64,000 bases of DNA, taken from the NCBI GenBank assembly GCA_019242475.1, contig JAFAVK010000138.1, positions 1-64,000 of the forward strand, read 5' to 3'. Each line of letters begins with the position of its first letter. Position 1 is the stretch's first letter. The translations under genes and the position numbers were made by a program. Positions 41,246 to 52,608 of the stretch are shown one piece after another. The notes beneath the pieces were generated by a model. That model was not told the DNA's origin, ran no database searches, and was given only the letters and a program-made list of their open reading frames with translations. Origin of the DNA: Acidobacteriota bacterium (GTDB taxonomy: Bacteria > Acidobacteriota > Blastocatellia > Pyrinomonadales > Pyrinomonadaceae).

Positions 41246-42868
41246 TTAAAATTGTTGAAGCTTCCTTCTTCTCCTGAATGTCAGCGCGACGCACGCGAGG
41301 CCCAGGAGGGAGCAGGCGGCGGCGAACGCGTCGCCGTGCTCGACGTAAAAACTCCTCCCGCCAACGGAGCGCGCGACCGGCCACGCGCGCACGGCCTCGA
41401 CGAACCTGCCGGTCTCGTCAGAGACCGCACCGCGCTCGTCGATGCGCGCGCCCACCCCCGTGTTGGTGACGCGCAGGAGCGGACGGCCGGTCTCGACCGC
41501 GCGGAAGACGGCGTTCGAGAGGTGCTGCCTCAGGATCGACGTGTTGCCCTGGTACGCGTCGTTCGTCATCTCGATGAGCACGTCCGCGCCCTCGAGCGTG
41601 AGCCGGCGCGTGATATCGGGGTACGCCGACTCAAGGCAGATGAAAGCGCCCGCGCGCGGCGCCCCCTCGTTCGGGCCTAACGGAATCAGCGTGTAGTGCT
41701 CGCCCGGCGTGAAGTCGCCGACGACGCCGCTGAGCATCCCCGCGCCGGGCAACCAGCGCGGCAGCGGCACGTACTCGCCGAACGGCATCAGGCGAATCTT
41801 ATCATACTGCGCGGCGGGCAGACCTTTTTCGTTCACGAGCACCGCCGCGTTGTAGCCGCCCCCGCCCGTCGCCGGCTCAAGCGAGTTGAAGAGCAGGGAG
41901 ACGCGCCGGCTGCCGACGTACTGCGTCAACTCCTCGCGGAACTTTCGATCCCGGTCGAGCGAGAAGTTCATCGGCGACTCGGGCCAGACCACGACCCGCG
42001 GCCTCTCATCGTCAGGCGCGCCGGCCGCGCGCAGTCCCTCGTCGCTCAGCTCGAAGTGCCGGCGGCGGAGCGCGTCGTATTCGTCTTCACTTCGTTCGAA
42101 GTCCGGGATGACGTTCGGCTGCACGGCGACGACGAGCGCGGACGGCGCGCGCTCAGTCCCCGGCACTCTCGTCAACGACGCGCCGTAGACGGCCAGCGCC
42201 ACGCACGCGGCCGCGGCGAGCGAGACGAGCGCGCCGCTCACGCTCCTCTTAACCAGGGCGTAAGCGACGGCGGCGTTAAAGGCCACGACGAGGAAACTCA
42301 CGGCGTAGACGCCGCCGAAGCGCGCCGACTGGATGAGCGCGGGCTCGAACGCCTGCGAGTAGCCGACGGCGTTCCAGAGCTGCCCGATGACGCCGAGCCT
42401 CGCCCACTCGCACGCGACCCACAGAGCGGGCGCGAGCAGGAGCGCGGCCGCTCCAAACCGCGCGCACAGGCGCGACACCCCAAGCGCGGCGAGGGCGGGG
42501 AAGATGCCGCCCGCCGCGGCCGGTGGCAGCAGAAGCAAGTAGGCCAGCGGCGCGGGTATCCCCGCGTAACGGATCATCGGGTAGGTCAGCCAGTGGCAGG
42601 AGACGTAAAAGAAGATCGTCCCGGCGAGCCAGCCCGAGAGGAAAGACTGAACCGGGCGCGGCCTGCGTGCGACGTTGAAGAGCAGCGGGACGAGCGCGAC
42701 CCACGCGAGCGGCCACGCGCCGAAGTCAGGGAAGGCGAAGACGAGGAGGAGTGCGGAGGCGATGGCGCAGATGATTTCGGCCGGCGCCGGCGTGAGGGCG
42801 CGTGCGCGCCGAAGCCGTTGGCTCCCGCGCGCACGCGCCCCCGCGTCAGTTGAAGTCGTCTCCCGCAC
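41246..42868 (-). CDS. lnt: Apolipoprotein N-acyltransferase
   Basis: Eight or so membrane helices fill residues 30-230 (for example PAEIICAIASALLLVFAFPD, CHWLTYPMIRYAG). The nitrilase-like domain follows with the catalytic triad: Glu in VVVWPESPMNFSLDRDRK (near 298), Lys in YDKIRLMPFGEYVPL (near 356) and Cys in AGAFICLESAYPD (near 408). Lnt adds the third acyl chain to lipoproteins and is confined to diderm bacteria, so this supports an outer membrane. The start is the GTG at 42868; no nearby ATG exists. A promoter ends about 6 nt upstream of it, so the mRNA may be leaderless. Confidence 0.92.
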   Translation of the reverse strand: MRETTSTDAGARARGSQRLRRARALTPAPAEIICAIASALLLVFAFPDFGAWPLAWVALVPLLFNVARRPRPVQSFLSGWLAGTIFFYVSCHWLTYPMIRYAGIPAPLAYLLLLPPAAAGGIFPALAALGVSRLCARFGAAALLLAPALWVACEWARLGVIGQLWNAVGYSQAFEPALIQSARFGGVYAVSFLVVAFNAAVAYALVKRSVSGALVSLAAAACVALAVYGASLTRVPGTERAPSALVVAVQPNVIPDFERSEDEYDALRRRHFELSDEGLRAAGAPDDERPRVVVWPESPMNFSLDRDRKFREELTQYVGSRRVSLLFNSLEPATGGGGYNAAVLVNEKGLPAAQYDKIRLMPFGEYVPLPRWLPGAGMLSGVVGDFTPGEHYTLIPLGPNEGAPRAGAFICLESAYPDITRRLTLEGADVLIEMTNDAYQGNTSILRQHLSNAVFRAVETGRPLLRVTNTGVGARIDERGAVSDETGRFVEAVRAWPVARSVGGRSFYVEHGDAFAAACSLLGLACVALTFRRRRKLQQF

Positions 42869-43334
42869 GCCGCGAGTTTAGCAGAGGCTTTGACGCGCGT
42901 CACCGCGTTCGGGCTCCGCCGCAGGACGTTAAACGTGATGCGAAAAATTTTCTGAAATGGGTAAAGCGCTGCGGCAAATCGTCGGGAGTCGGCGGTCAGA
43001 ACGACGTAAAACGTCACCCCTCTGGTGACAATTTTTGTCGAAATGACATGTGCGCGTATCCCCCTGTTGCCGTCGAGTGACAGCGGGCGGGGCTGCGGTT
43101 GACAGCCTGTCGCCGCGGGTTGACAGTCCCGACCGTGCGGAAAAACGCGGGGAATTTCGAGTCCGGGAAAAGTTTGCCCCAAAAGCGAGAGAACCCGGCC
43201 GGGAGGCCAGGTTCTTGATAGGTAGGAGATTTGTAGGGACGCTCGGCGGGCGGCTGGCGTAGCGGCAGGCCACGCTCAGAGAAGTGATGGCGGCGGGGTC
43301 ACGGTTTAACTTCCTCCGTGCTTGCCGACATTCT
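42869..43334. other. 466-bp spacer between lnt and the NfeD-like gene
   Basis: No gene is convincing. It holds a perfect hairpin (GTCACC 43013-43018/GGTGAC 43024-43029 followed by T-run, terminator-like on both strands), two direct repeats GGTTGACAG (43097-43105 and 43118-43126, 21 bp apart), and a 10 to 11-bp hairpin with a GGGA loop (43190-43200/43205-43215, one C-A mismatch). No family of structured RNA could be recognised. Confidence 0.6.
42875..42903 (-). promoter_or_regulatory. Putative promoter of lnt, possibly leaderless
   Basis: Read on the minus strand, GTGACG (42903-42898) and TAAACT (42880-42875) are 17 bases apart, each four of six matches to sigma-70 consensus. The GTG start codon is only 6 nt after the -10 box. 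Confidence 0.4.
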
Positions 43335-43706
43335 CTAAAGCAGTTCGCGTGCCACAGAGGAGGCCGCACCGGACTCTTCCAGGAAAGCCGCCCCCTCGTT
43401 TCTGGAAGACGGCCGCGCCCGTTCGAGCGGCTCGACCAACAGCACGCAGCCGCCCGCGCCGACCACCCGCACGTTCAAGCCGCCTCGTACGACCGCTTCT
43501 CCGCCGCGCGCGCGCGCGCGCCACAACTCGCCCTCGATTAACACGAACCCCTCCGGTTCAAGTGTGCGCTCGACCGACGCGACGCGCCCGACGAGGTTCA
43601 AGGGCAGGCGCGAATACTTCTGCTGTCGTGAGGCGTGGACGACGTAGGCCGCGAGCGCGACGGCGGGCGCCGAGAGTACGAGCAGAGAGATGACGAGCGC
43701 GCTCAT
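43335..43706 (-). CDS. NfeD-like membrane protein, short form
   Basis: The ATG at 43706 gives a membrane helix (MSALVISLLVLSAPAVALAA) followed by an OB-fold domain (LNLVGRVASVERTLEPEGFV, LIEGELWRARARGGEAVVRG) like the soluble end of NfeD, which often works with SPFH proteins such as flotillins at membranes. A longer start at 43790 would run through a hairpin and is unlikely. At 123 residues it is the short NfeD type without the ClpP-like protease. No SPFH partner is nearby. The hairpin 43739-43782 lies just upstream. Confidence 0.72.
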   Translation of the reverse strand: MSALVISLLVLSAPAVALAAYVVHASRQQKYSRLPLNLVGRVASVERTLEPEGFVLIEGELWRARARGGEAVVRGGLNVRVVGAGGCVLLVEPLERARPSSRNEGAAFLEESGAASSVARELL

Positions 43707-43738
43707 CTTCGTCAGGACGTGTGCGGAGTTAAAAGGGC

Positions 43739-43782
43739 GAGGGCGGCGGATGACAAGGTGCCTCTCGTCATCCGCCGCCCTC
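43739..43782 (-). terminator. Strong hairpin after the TPR gene
   Basis: Arms 43739-43754 and 43767-43782 form a perfect 16-bp stem of GC-rich sequence with a 12-nt loop; a short T-run follows on the minus strand. It probably ends the transcript of the TPR gene (43813-45564). Confidence 0.65.
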
Positions 43783-43812
43783 AATCGCAACTCAAAAATC
43801 TAAAGTCAAAAA

Positions 43813-45564
43813 TTACTTGATGCCGACTTGCAGCTCGCGCTGGAGGGCGATGGCCTCCTGGTTGTTCGGGTCGATCTGGACGGCGCTCTGCATGTAGGCG
43901 GTCGCCTGCGCGCGGTCACCGCGCTCAAGGAAGATGCGCCCGAGCAGGATGTGCGCGTCGATGAGCTTGTGCTCGGTGTCCCAGAAGATCGAAGCCTTGA
44001 GCTGGCTGATGGCCGGGGCCAGCTCGCCGCGGCGCATGTAGATGCGCCCCGTGAGCAGGTACGCCTCGGCGTTCATCGGCTCGACGCGGACGACGTTGCG
44101 CAGCTCCATCAGCGCCTCGTCGTCGTGGCCGGCCGTGTAGAGGTCGCGCGCTTTGGAGAGCAAGTCCTGCGCGCTCGCGCCCGGCGCGGGCGTCGCGGGC
44201 TGCTGCGAGGCCACGTAGTCGGCGTGGTCGAAGCTGCCGCTGAGGTGGACGGAGAGCTGCGAGACGGTCTGCGACTGCTCCCACTCGGTCTGCGCCTTGC
44301 CGTAGGAGGCGAGGAGCTTGCGCGCCTCGTTGTCGTTGGCGGCGGCGGCCTCGGCCTGGCCCGTCTTCTCCAGCATCTTGGCGAGGAGGAAGAGGGCCTC
44401 GGCGTGGCGCGGGCTCACCTTGACGACCGCGCGGAGCTGCTCGGCCGCCTCCGGGTACTTGCCCTCCAGCGCGAGCGCGTAGGCGTAGTTGTAGCGGACG
44501 GTCGGCCCCTCGCGCGAGTCCTCGGGCGCGCTCTCGACGGCGCGGCTGAGGAAGTTGGTCGCCTGCTTCAGAAGCGCCGCGCGCTTGTCGGGGTTCTTCT
44601 CGGCGATGGCCGCCTTGGTCGAGATGGCGCCGGCGTTGTTGTAGATGCTCGTCAAAGGGGCGCGGGTCGAGAGCGGGAGCAGCACGTCGAGCGCGCTCTG
44701 CAACTCGCCCGCGCGCTCGTAGGCGAGCGCGGCGTAGAAGGCGGCCTCGGCGTAGTGCGCGTCCGCGGGCTGGAGCAGCGAGTAGTTCTCGGCCGCCTTC
44801 TTCCCGTCGCCCTGCGCGTAGAAGAGTTGCCCCAGCTCGAAGGCCGCCTGCTTGTAGACGGAGCCGGGGTTGGCCTTCTCATACTCGCGCATCGCGTTCT
44901 GTAGGTAGGCGGGCTTGTCGGGGTTGTTGTTCGGGAGCATCGCGCCCTTGACGTACGCCTCGAAAGCCTTGGGCGGCACCTTCGTCGCCTGCTCGACGAT
45001 GAGGTTCTGCGAGAAGGGCAGCTTGTCGTCCTGCTCGTAGAGAATCTGGTAAGCGAGTTTGCCCTGCACGCTCTGGAGGTTCGTCAGCGCGTCGCCGAAG
45101 AAGAACTCGTGGGTGGCCCAGCGGCCGTCGGCCATCTGCTTGCCGGCGATGCGCCCCTCGTTGACGCGGACGATGCGGGCGGAGCCGCGCACCTCCGCGA
45201 CGGTCTTCTCGTCGCGCGGCGAGACCTCGTAGTTGCCGAGGACGACCATCGTCGCGCCCGCCTCCTGCGCGAGCTTGATCGCCGTGGCGCGCGAGGGGAT
45301 GACCGTGAGCGGCAGCCGCAGGCGCGCGTAGGCCAGCTCGCGCGCGTCCGAGGAGACGACGCGCAGGCCGTGCGCGCCGAGCAGTTCCGAGAGCTGGTCG
45401 GCGAAACTCTCGCCGACCCAGTTGGCCTCGCGGTTCGAGGAAGTGTTCTCGAACGGGATGATGAGCACCACGTCGCTCAAGCCCTGCGCGTTGGCGCGCG
45501 CTGGCGCGAGCGCTGCGACGAGCGCGAGGACTGCGAGGAGGGCGGCGGCGGAGCGTCTGAACAT
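43813..45564 (-). CDS. Secreted TPR protein with CsgG/TolB-like N-terminal domain
   Basis: The ATG at 45564 is preceded by AAGGTG and gives a signal peptide (MFRRSAAALLAVLALVAALA). Residues 30-200 (LSDVVLIIPFENTSSNREAN, WVGESFADQLSELLGAHGLR) look like the CsgG/FlgO-type domain that recurs in secretion and TPR proteins. TPR repeats follow (AAFELGQLFYAQGDGKKAAE, YAEAAFYAALAYERAGELQS, EALFLLAKMLEKTGQAEAAA, AYLLTGRIYMRRGELAPAIS). The whole product of 583 residues should be periplasmic, probably a scaffold. It faces the NfeD-like gene through a strong hairpin terminator. No enzyme motif is visible. Confidence 0.8.
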   Translation of the reverse strand: MFRRSAAALLAVLALVAALAPARANAQGLSDVVLIIPFENTSSNREANWVGESFADQLSELLGAHGLRVVSSDARELAYARLRLPLTVIPSRATAIKLAQEAGATMVVLGNYEVSPRDEKTVAEVRGSARIVRVNEGRIAGKQMADGRWATHEFFFGDALTNLQSVQGKLAYQILYEQDDKLPFSQNLIVEQATKVPPKAFEAYVKGAMLPNNNPDKPAYLQNAMREYEKANPGSVYKQAAFELGQLFYAQGDGKKAAENYSLLQPADAHYAEAAFYAALAYERAGELQSALDVLLPLSTRAPLTSIYNNAGAISTKAAIAEKNPDKRAALLKQATNFLSRAVESAPEDSREGPTVRYNYAYALALEGKYPEAAEQLRAVVKVSPRHAEALFLLAKMLEKTGQAEAAAANDNEARKLLASYGKAQTEWEQSQTVSQLSVHLSGSFDHADYVASQQPATPAPGASAQDLLSKARDLYTAGHDDEALMELRNVVRVEPMNAEAYLLTGRIYMRRGELAPAISQLKASIFWDTEHKLIDAHILLGRIFLERGDRAQATAYMQSAVQIDPNNQEAIALQRELQVGIK

Positions 45565-45866
45565 CGAAATCACCTTAAAGTCTACAAAAGCGAGAGGCCG
45601 TCGGCGCTCCCGGTTAAAAACCCACGGCGTCGGCGGCCTCGCTCGAATGCACACCCGAAGGAGCGTCCCGGAAAACGCCCGCGCTCAACCGTCGGGTCTA
45701 AGAATCGGACGGCGACAATTCTACAGCAAACGCCTCAACCTCAAAAGCGCGCGGGGCGGCCGGGAAGTCTCCGGAGGCCGGAAATGTCCCGCCGGAGTTA
45801 GACGCGCGGGGCGGCCCGTCGGTTGACCGCCCGAACTCATTTCACGCCCGCGCGGGGGCGCCGTTC

Positions 45867-46688
45867 CTACTTCTTCGCCGGCAGCTCGTACACGAAGCGG
45901 AGGCCGTCGGCCAGCGTCCGGCGCACCTCGACGCCGGAGAGGTCTGCGCCCGCCGAGACGAGCGTGCGCGCGACCGCGGCGCCGATGCCGGTCAAAACGC
46001 ACCCGGCGCCCAACAGGCGGACGGCCGCGGCCGCGTGCGTGAGGTGCTGCACCACGTCGGCGCCGAGGTTGCGCGCGCCGGTCACGTCGAGGAGGACGAC
46101 GCGCGGGCGGCGCTCGAAGACGGCGGCGAGCAGGGCGGCCGTCAGGCGGTCGGCGCGCTCGCGGGTGAGGCTGCCGATGACGGGCGCGAGCAGCACGCCC
46201 TCGGCGACCGTGATGACCGGCGTCGAGAGGTCTTCGATCAACTCGTCCTTGAGGCGGTTCGCCTCCTCGGCCTCGCGCTTGGCCGTGAGCAGCTCGTCCT
46301 CGAAGCGGCGGCGCTGCCGCATGGGGACGAAGACGCAGTCGTTGACGACGGCGCCGGCGCGCTCCCGGCGGGCCGCGTTGGCGAGCACGGGCACCTCGCC
46401 GCCGTCGCGCGCGCGCAGGGAGAGGTAGACCTCCTCGGCGCGGTCTCGCAGCTTGAGCAGGGGGAAGAAGTAGCTCTGGTAGAAGAGGCGCCCGCCGGGC
46501 GGGAGCAGCGTCTCGAAGTGGCGGCCGGCCACCTCGCCCTCCTCGTACCCGAGCCAGCCGAGCAGCGTCGCGTTGACGGCCAGCACGAGGCCGTCGTCGG
46601 CGAGCGAAAGGAAGCCGCACGGCGCTCTGTTCAGCAGCTCGTCCATGCGAACCGTTCTCGGCGCGGGCTCGGACTTAGTTGCCGCCAC
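45867..46688 (-). CDS. PAS-STAS protein, RsbR-like
   Basis: The start is the GTG at 46688, with AGGAG seven bases upstream, overlapping the stop of the RsbQ-like gene by 14 nt. Residues 16-125 form a PAS domain ([40 protein letters not shown]), and residues 155-270 an STAS domain of RsbR type ([80 protein letters not shown]). RsbR-like proteins build stressosomes and pass stress signals by serine/threonine phosphorylation; typical phosphorylated Thr positions are partly changed here. It is the last gene of a three-gene operon. Confidence 0.87.
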   Translation of the reverse strand: MAATKSEPAPRTVRMDELLNRAPCGFLSLADDGLVLAVNATLLGWLGYEEGEVAGRHFETLLPPGGRLFYQSYFFPLLKLRDRAEEVYLSLRARDGGEVPVLANAARRERAGAVVNDCVFVPMRQRRRFEDELLTAKREAEEANRLKDELIEDLSTPVITVAEGVLLAPVIGSLTRERADRLTAALLAAVFERRPRVVLLDVTGARNLGADVVQHLTHAAAAVRLLGAGCVLTGIGAAVARTLVSAGADLSGVEVRRTLADGLRFVYELPAKK

Positions 46689-47484
46689 CCAGGTACTCCT
46701 TGATGACGCGGATGGTCTCTTCGGGGTGGCTCATGTGCGGGCAGTGGCCGGTGGCCTCAAGCAGGCGCAGGGCGCTGTGCGGCAGGTGGCGCGCGAGGTA
46801 CTCGCCCACCTCCGCGGGCGCGATGGCGTCCTCGGAGCACTGCATGATGAGCGAGGGCACGCTCACGCGCGGGAGGTCTGCGCGGTTGTCGGAGAGGAAG
46901 GTCGCCTCCGCGAAGCGGCGCGCGACGCGCGGGTCGGTGGAGCAGAAGCTCTCTTCCAGCTCGCGCGCCAGCTCGGGCCGCTCCGGGTTCTTCGTGACGA
47001 CGGGGGCGAGGAAGCTGGCCCAGCCGATGTAGTTGTGCTCCATCAGCTCGAGCAGCCCCTGGATGTCCGCGCGCTCGAAGCCGCCGCGGTAGTCCGGCGG
47101 GTCGTTGATGTAGCACGGCGAGGGGCCGACCATCACGACGCGCGAGAAGAGCCGCGGCTCCCTGATGGAAGCGAGCAGGCCGACGACGGAGCTGACCGAG
47201 TGGCCGACCAAGATCACTTCGCGCAGGCGGAGCGCCGCGCACACGTCGAGCACGTCCTGCGCGTAGCCTTGCAGGGTCGAATACCGCGCGGGGTCGTAGG
47301 CGCGCAGGTCGGACTTGCCCGAGCCGACGTAGTCGAAGAGGACGACGCGGTAGTCCTCTTCAAACGCGGGCGCGACGAAGCGCCACATGTTCTGGTCGCA
47401 CCCGAACCCGTGCGCGAAGACAATAGGGCGCGTGCCGCGGCCCGAGACCTTGACGTTGTTCCGCTTGATGACATCCACAGCCAT
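46675..47484 (-). CDS. RsbQ-like alpha/beta hydrolase
   Basis: The 269-residue protein matches RsbQ throughout: [112 protein letters not shown] and [20 protein letters not shown]. The catalytic triad is Ser96, Asp near 219 and His near 247. In Bacillus RsbQ is the partner of the PAS phosphatase RsbP in energy-stress signalling; plant strigolactone and karrikin receptors belong to the same family. Here it is encoded between a PAS/GAF hybrid kinase and a PAS-STAS protein. GGGGAG before the ATG gives a clear start. Confidence 0.92.
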   Translation of the reverse strand: MAVDVIKRNNVKVSGRGTRPIVFAHGFGCDQNMWRFVAPAFEEDYRVVLFDYVGSGKSDLRAYDPARYSTLQGYAQDVLDVCAALRLREVILVGHSVSSVVGLLASIREPRLFSRVVMVGPSPCYINDPPDYRGGFERADIQGLLELMEHNYIGWASFLAPVVTKNPERPELARELEESFCSTDPRVARRFAEATFLSDNRADLPRVSVPSLIMQCSEDAIAPAEVGEYLARHLPHSALRLLEATGHCPHMSHPEETIRVIKEYLGGGN

Positions 47485-47499
47485 TCAGAACTCCCCTTG

Positions 47500-50064
<2,565 letters not shown>

Positions 50065-50176
50065 AAACACACTTATCCGGTCGGGATGAACGAAGGGGGC
50101 GAAGGGAGAACTTCAGGGGTGGAACCGATTATACAGAAAATGAGGACGACCGCCATCACGGCGGCCGAAACTTCCG

Positions 50177-50881
50177 TCAGGTAACGTGAAAGTCCGTGGC
50201 GTACTGGACGAGGCACAGCTTGCGTGCGACCGATTGCGAGGCCGTGTTCTCCCGGGAGGTGCTGTAGAGGGGCGCGGCGCCCTTGGAGCGGACGAGACGC
50301 GCCCAGCCGGCCGTCACGTCCGGCGCGTAGCCCTTGCCGCGGAAGCCGGGCAGCGTCTCGACGCCCGCCTCGTGCGCGGCCTGCGTGACGCGCACACTGC
50401 GGCAGACGGAGACCGCGCGCCCCTCTTCCACGACGGCGACGAAGGGCTGCGCGAAGGGAAGCTCTTCCAAAAAATCCTCGAAGCCGCCGCGCAAAACCTC
50501 CGCGTTCGCCTCCGTGACAGCGAGGACGGCTCTCGAAGGCTCGGGGCACTCTTCGAAGCGGTAGGCCGGCCCCGCCTCGATGCCGCGCACGGGCGCGTGT
50601 GCCCCGAGCAGCCGCACGTACGCGTCGGCGTGTCGGGGCACGTCAACTAACTCCGCGCCCTTCGGCTCGTCCGCGCAGAGCGCCTCCAACTCCGCGGCGA
50701 GCGCGTCGGGCAGGTCGGCGCGAAGACGCCAGAGATTCCCCGCGCGCGTCCGGCCGAAGAAGAGGCGCGGCGCGGCGGCTGCGCCCGGCCAGGGCTCGTT
50801 GACGGACAGGAGCCGCCCGCGTGCGTCGTGCGTGAACAACGCGCGCGCGTGCAAGTTCAACAGCTCCCGGTCGTCGGGCAC
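50177..50881 (-). CDS. GNAT-like acetyltransferase
   Basis: The GTG start at 50881 has GAGG five bases upstream. The 234-residue protein ends with a GNAT-type half: PFVAVVEEGRAVSVCRSVRV, TQAAHEAGVETLPGFRGKGY and APDVTAGWARLVRSKGAAPL, with the acetyl-CoA loop FRGKGYA. The first 120 residues (LLNLHARALFTHDARGRLLS, RTRAGNLWRLRADLPDALAA) are not recognised and may be a second GNAT half-domain or a substrate domain. The substrate is unknown. Neighbours on both sides are on the same strand but separate. Confidence 0.78.
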   Translation of the reverse strand: MPDDRELLNLHARALFTHDARGRLLSVNEPWPGAAAAPRLFFGRTRAGNLWRLRADLPDALAAELEALCADEPKGAELVDVPRHADAYVRLLGAHAPVRGIEAGPAYRFEECPEPSRAVLAVTEANAEVLRGGFEDFLEELPFAQPFVAVVEEGRAVSVCRSVRVTQAAHEAGVETLPGFRGKGYAPDVTAGWARLVRSKGAAPLYSTSRENTASQSVARKLCLVQYATDFHVT

Positions 50882-50969
50882 GCGTCCTCTATCTTTTGTC
50901 TTTGGCGTGGTGTTCTTCGGGGCGGAGCAGGCGCCGACTACGCCGTTGGGTTGCGCCCGCCACGCCCGC

Positions 50970-51386
50970 TTACCTCTGACTGAGGGCCTGCGCGACGATG
51001 CGGTGGTTATGCTCCGGCTGTGTGCCGATGATGACGATGTCGCCGCCGCCCTCCGCCTGCTTCTCCTCTTCCTGACCGTCCGAACTCGTCGAGACGGCCA
51101 CCTGCAACGCGCCGCTCCCCGCCTTCTTGCGGAAGATGCCCGCCACGAAATTCGACTCGGCCTTCACCTCGAAAGGCGTCTTCTCCGCGACGTTGACGAG
51201 CGGGCTCTCACTCGTCACCAACAGGTAGGAGGCGACAAACTCCAAAGGCTCCTGCGGGTCGGAAGAGGTCACCCGAATGATGATCGTCTTTCTTTCGCGC
51301 CGGGAGGATTGCCGCGAGCCATCCGAAGAGGCCACGGCCCAGAAACTGACGGCCAGCAGGGCCGCGAAGACTACGACGCGTTTCAT
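50970..51386 (-). CDS. Hypothetical secreted protein
   Basis: The ATG at 51386 with an AGGAGGGAG site gives a signal peptide (MKRVVVFAALLAVSFWAVAS) and a 138-residue product. The body is beta-rich (TIIIRVTSSDPQEPLEFVAS, YLLVTSESPLVNVAEKTPFE, VAGIFRKKAGSGALQVAVST) and ends GGDIVIIGTQPEHNHRIVAQ. No family is recognised. It is preceded by the APH-like gene on the same strand. A longer start would run through low-scoring sequence and lacks a ribosome site. Confidence 0.65.
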   Translation of the reverse strand: MKRVVVFAALLAVSFWAVASSDGSRQSSRRERKTIIIRVTSSDPQEPLEFVASYLLVTSESPLVNVAEKTPFEVKAESNFVAGIFRKKAGSGALQVAVSTSSDGQEEEKQAEGGGDIVIIGTQPEHNHRIVAQALSQR

Positions 51387-51518
51387 CTCTCTCCCTCCTG
51401 TCGAGCGGGTGCAAACTGACTGCCGTCGTGCCGGATGATTCGGCCTTGTATGTAACTCCCTGACGAGGTGTTGTAAAGCCGAGCTGTCGGCTTTCATGTA
51501 ACCACGAAGCCTCTTCCG

Positions 51519-52412
51519 TCAGACCATTCTTTTGCCGGCCAGAGGCGGCAGGCCCAACGCACGCACGGCCCAGGGCAGCGCCGTCTCCAATTGCCGCCGC
51601 TGCACCGCGCGCACGCGCGGGGCGTCGCCGATCCCGGGCAGGCCGGCGCGCGAGGCGAAGTAGCCGGAGACGCGGGCCGCGACCTCCGGCGCGTCCGGCA
51701 GAATCTCTTCGGGCTCGACCCCGCTCTCGTAGGCGAGGCTCGGGAGCCAGAAGCCGAGGTCGAGTCGCGGGTTCGACAGACAGGCGCCGTTCCAATCGAC
51801 GAAGACGGCGCGCCCGTCCTTGAGGCAGATGTTGTCGCTGCGCAAGTCCCAGTGCGTCAAACTCTCGCCCGCGGTGGGGCAGCTCTCTTCGACTTCGATG
51901 AGGGTGGGGAGTGTCGCCCCGAGCCAGTTCGCGTCCGCAAACCCGAGCGACAGAAAAGGCGCCGGGTCTTCGGCGACCACGAGCCAGTTCGGCACGCCCG
52001 CCCCGTGCACCTGCGCGTACGTCTCGAAAGGGGCCTTCGTGCCGTGCAGCGCGTCGAGCTGCGCCAAAGTCAACTCTATCTGCCGCCCGCCCCACGGCGG
52101 CGGCCAGTAATGTTCGGAGAGGTCTTCGATGAGGAGGACGGGGTCGGACTCGTCATCCTCCGACGCCAGGAGGCGCGGCATGAAGTCGCCGCGCAGCCGT
52201 TCGTAGACGTGTATCTCGCGGCGCAGGGCCGCGCGCGTCAACGGCGTCGTGCCGACTTTGGCGAAGAAGCTGCCGCCGCCGCCCGTCCTGCACAAAAGCC
52301 GCAGCGCAACGGTGTAACCGCCCTCCACCCGGCGGTACGACTCGACCCGTGCCCCGGCGAGTCTCTCGATGCGTTCGGCCAACTCCCGGTGCGGCACGCC
52401 TTCATTTATCAT
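51519..52412 (-). CDS. Aminoglycoside phosphotransferase (APH)-family kinase
   Basis: The 297-residue protein has the protein-kinase-like fold with the Brenner-type motif THWDLRSDNICLKDGRAVF (HXDX4N, near residue 190) and the metal-binding VFVDWNGACL. The N-terminal lobe has FFAKVGTTPLTRAALRREIH with the ATP lysine. Substrates of the family vary: aminoglycosides, sugars or choline; the sequence does not tell, and a resistance function should not be assumed. The ATG at 52412 is chosen over a GTG at 52430. It lies just outside the integrative element, whose tRNA-Glu junction begins at 52452. Confidence 0.8.
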   Translation of the reverse strand: MINEGVPHRELAERIERLAGARVESYRRVEGGYTVALRLLCRTGGGGSFFAKVGTTPLTRAALRREIHVYERLRGDFMPRLLASEDDESDPVLLIEDLSEHYWPPPWGGRQIELTLAQLDALHGTKAPFETYAQVHGAGVPNWLVVAEDPAPFLSLGFADANWLGATLPTLIEVEESCPTAGESLTHWDLRSDNICLKDGRAVFVDWNGACLSNPRLDLGFWLPSLAYESGVEPEEILPDAPEVAARVSGYFASRAGLPGIGDAPRVRAVQRRQLETALPWAVRALGLPPLAGKRMV

Positions 52413-52451
52413 AAAAAAGAAAACAGCCACCGCGGGGGTGACTGTAAGATG

Positions 52452-52497
52452 TGGCGTCCCGTACGGGACTCGAACCCGTGTTACCGCCGTGAAAGGG
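52452..52497 (-). tRNA. tRNA-Glu(UUC) 3-prime fragment, element junction (att site)
   Basis: Read on the minus strand, the sequence holds the anticodon loop CTTTCAC (anticodon TTC), the right half of the anticodon stem GGCGG, the variable loop, the T-arm ACGGG-TTCGAGT-CCCGT, the acceptor strand ACGGGAC, discriminator G and CCA (52452-52454). The left half of the stem and everything before it are missing: the bases next to the anticodon loop read GCC then diverge. This is a tRNA gene interrupted by integration. The intact 5-prime half, starting with GTCCCGT, should lie at the other end of the element beyond the window. Confidence 0.82.
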
Positions 52498-52608
52498 CAA
52501 GATTCCTATGGAAAAGCCCAATAAAATCGGTACGCCAACACTTAAAAGAACACCTTCCACGCCCCAAAGTGTCCTTCAACGTGTCCTCGAAAAACGGAGA
52601 CACGGACG

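Noticed and set aside
51519-52412. APH-like gene called an aminoglycoside resistance gene
   Set aside because: Only the kinase fold is visible. Many family members act on sugars, choline or other substrates, so resistance is not supported.
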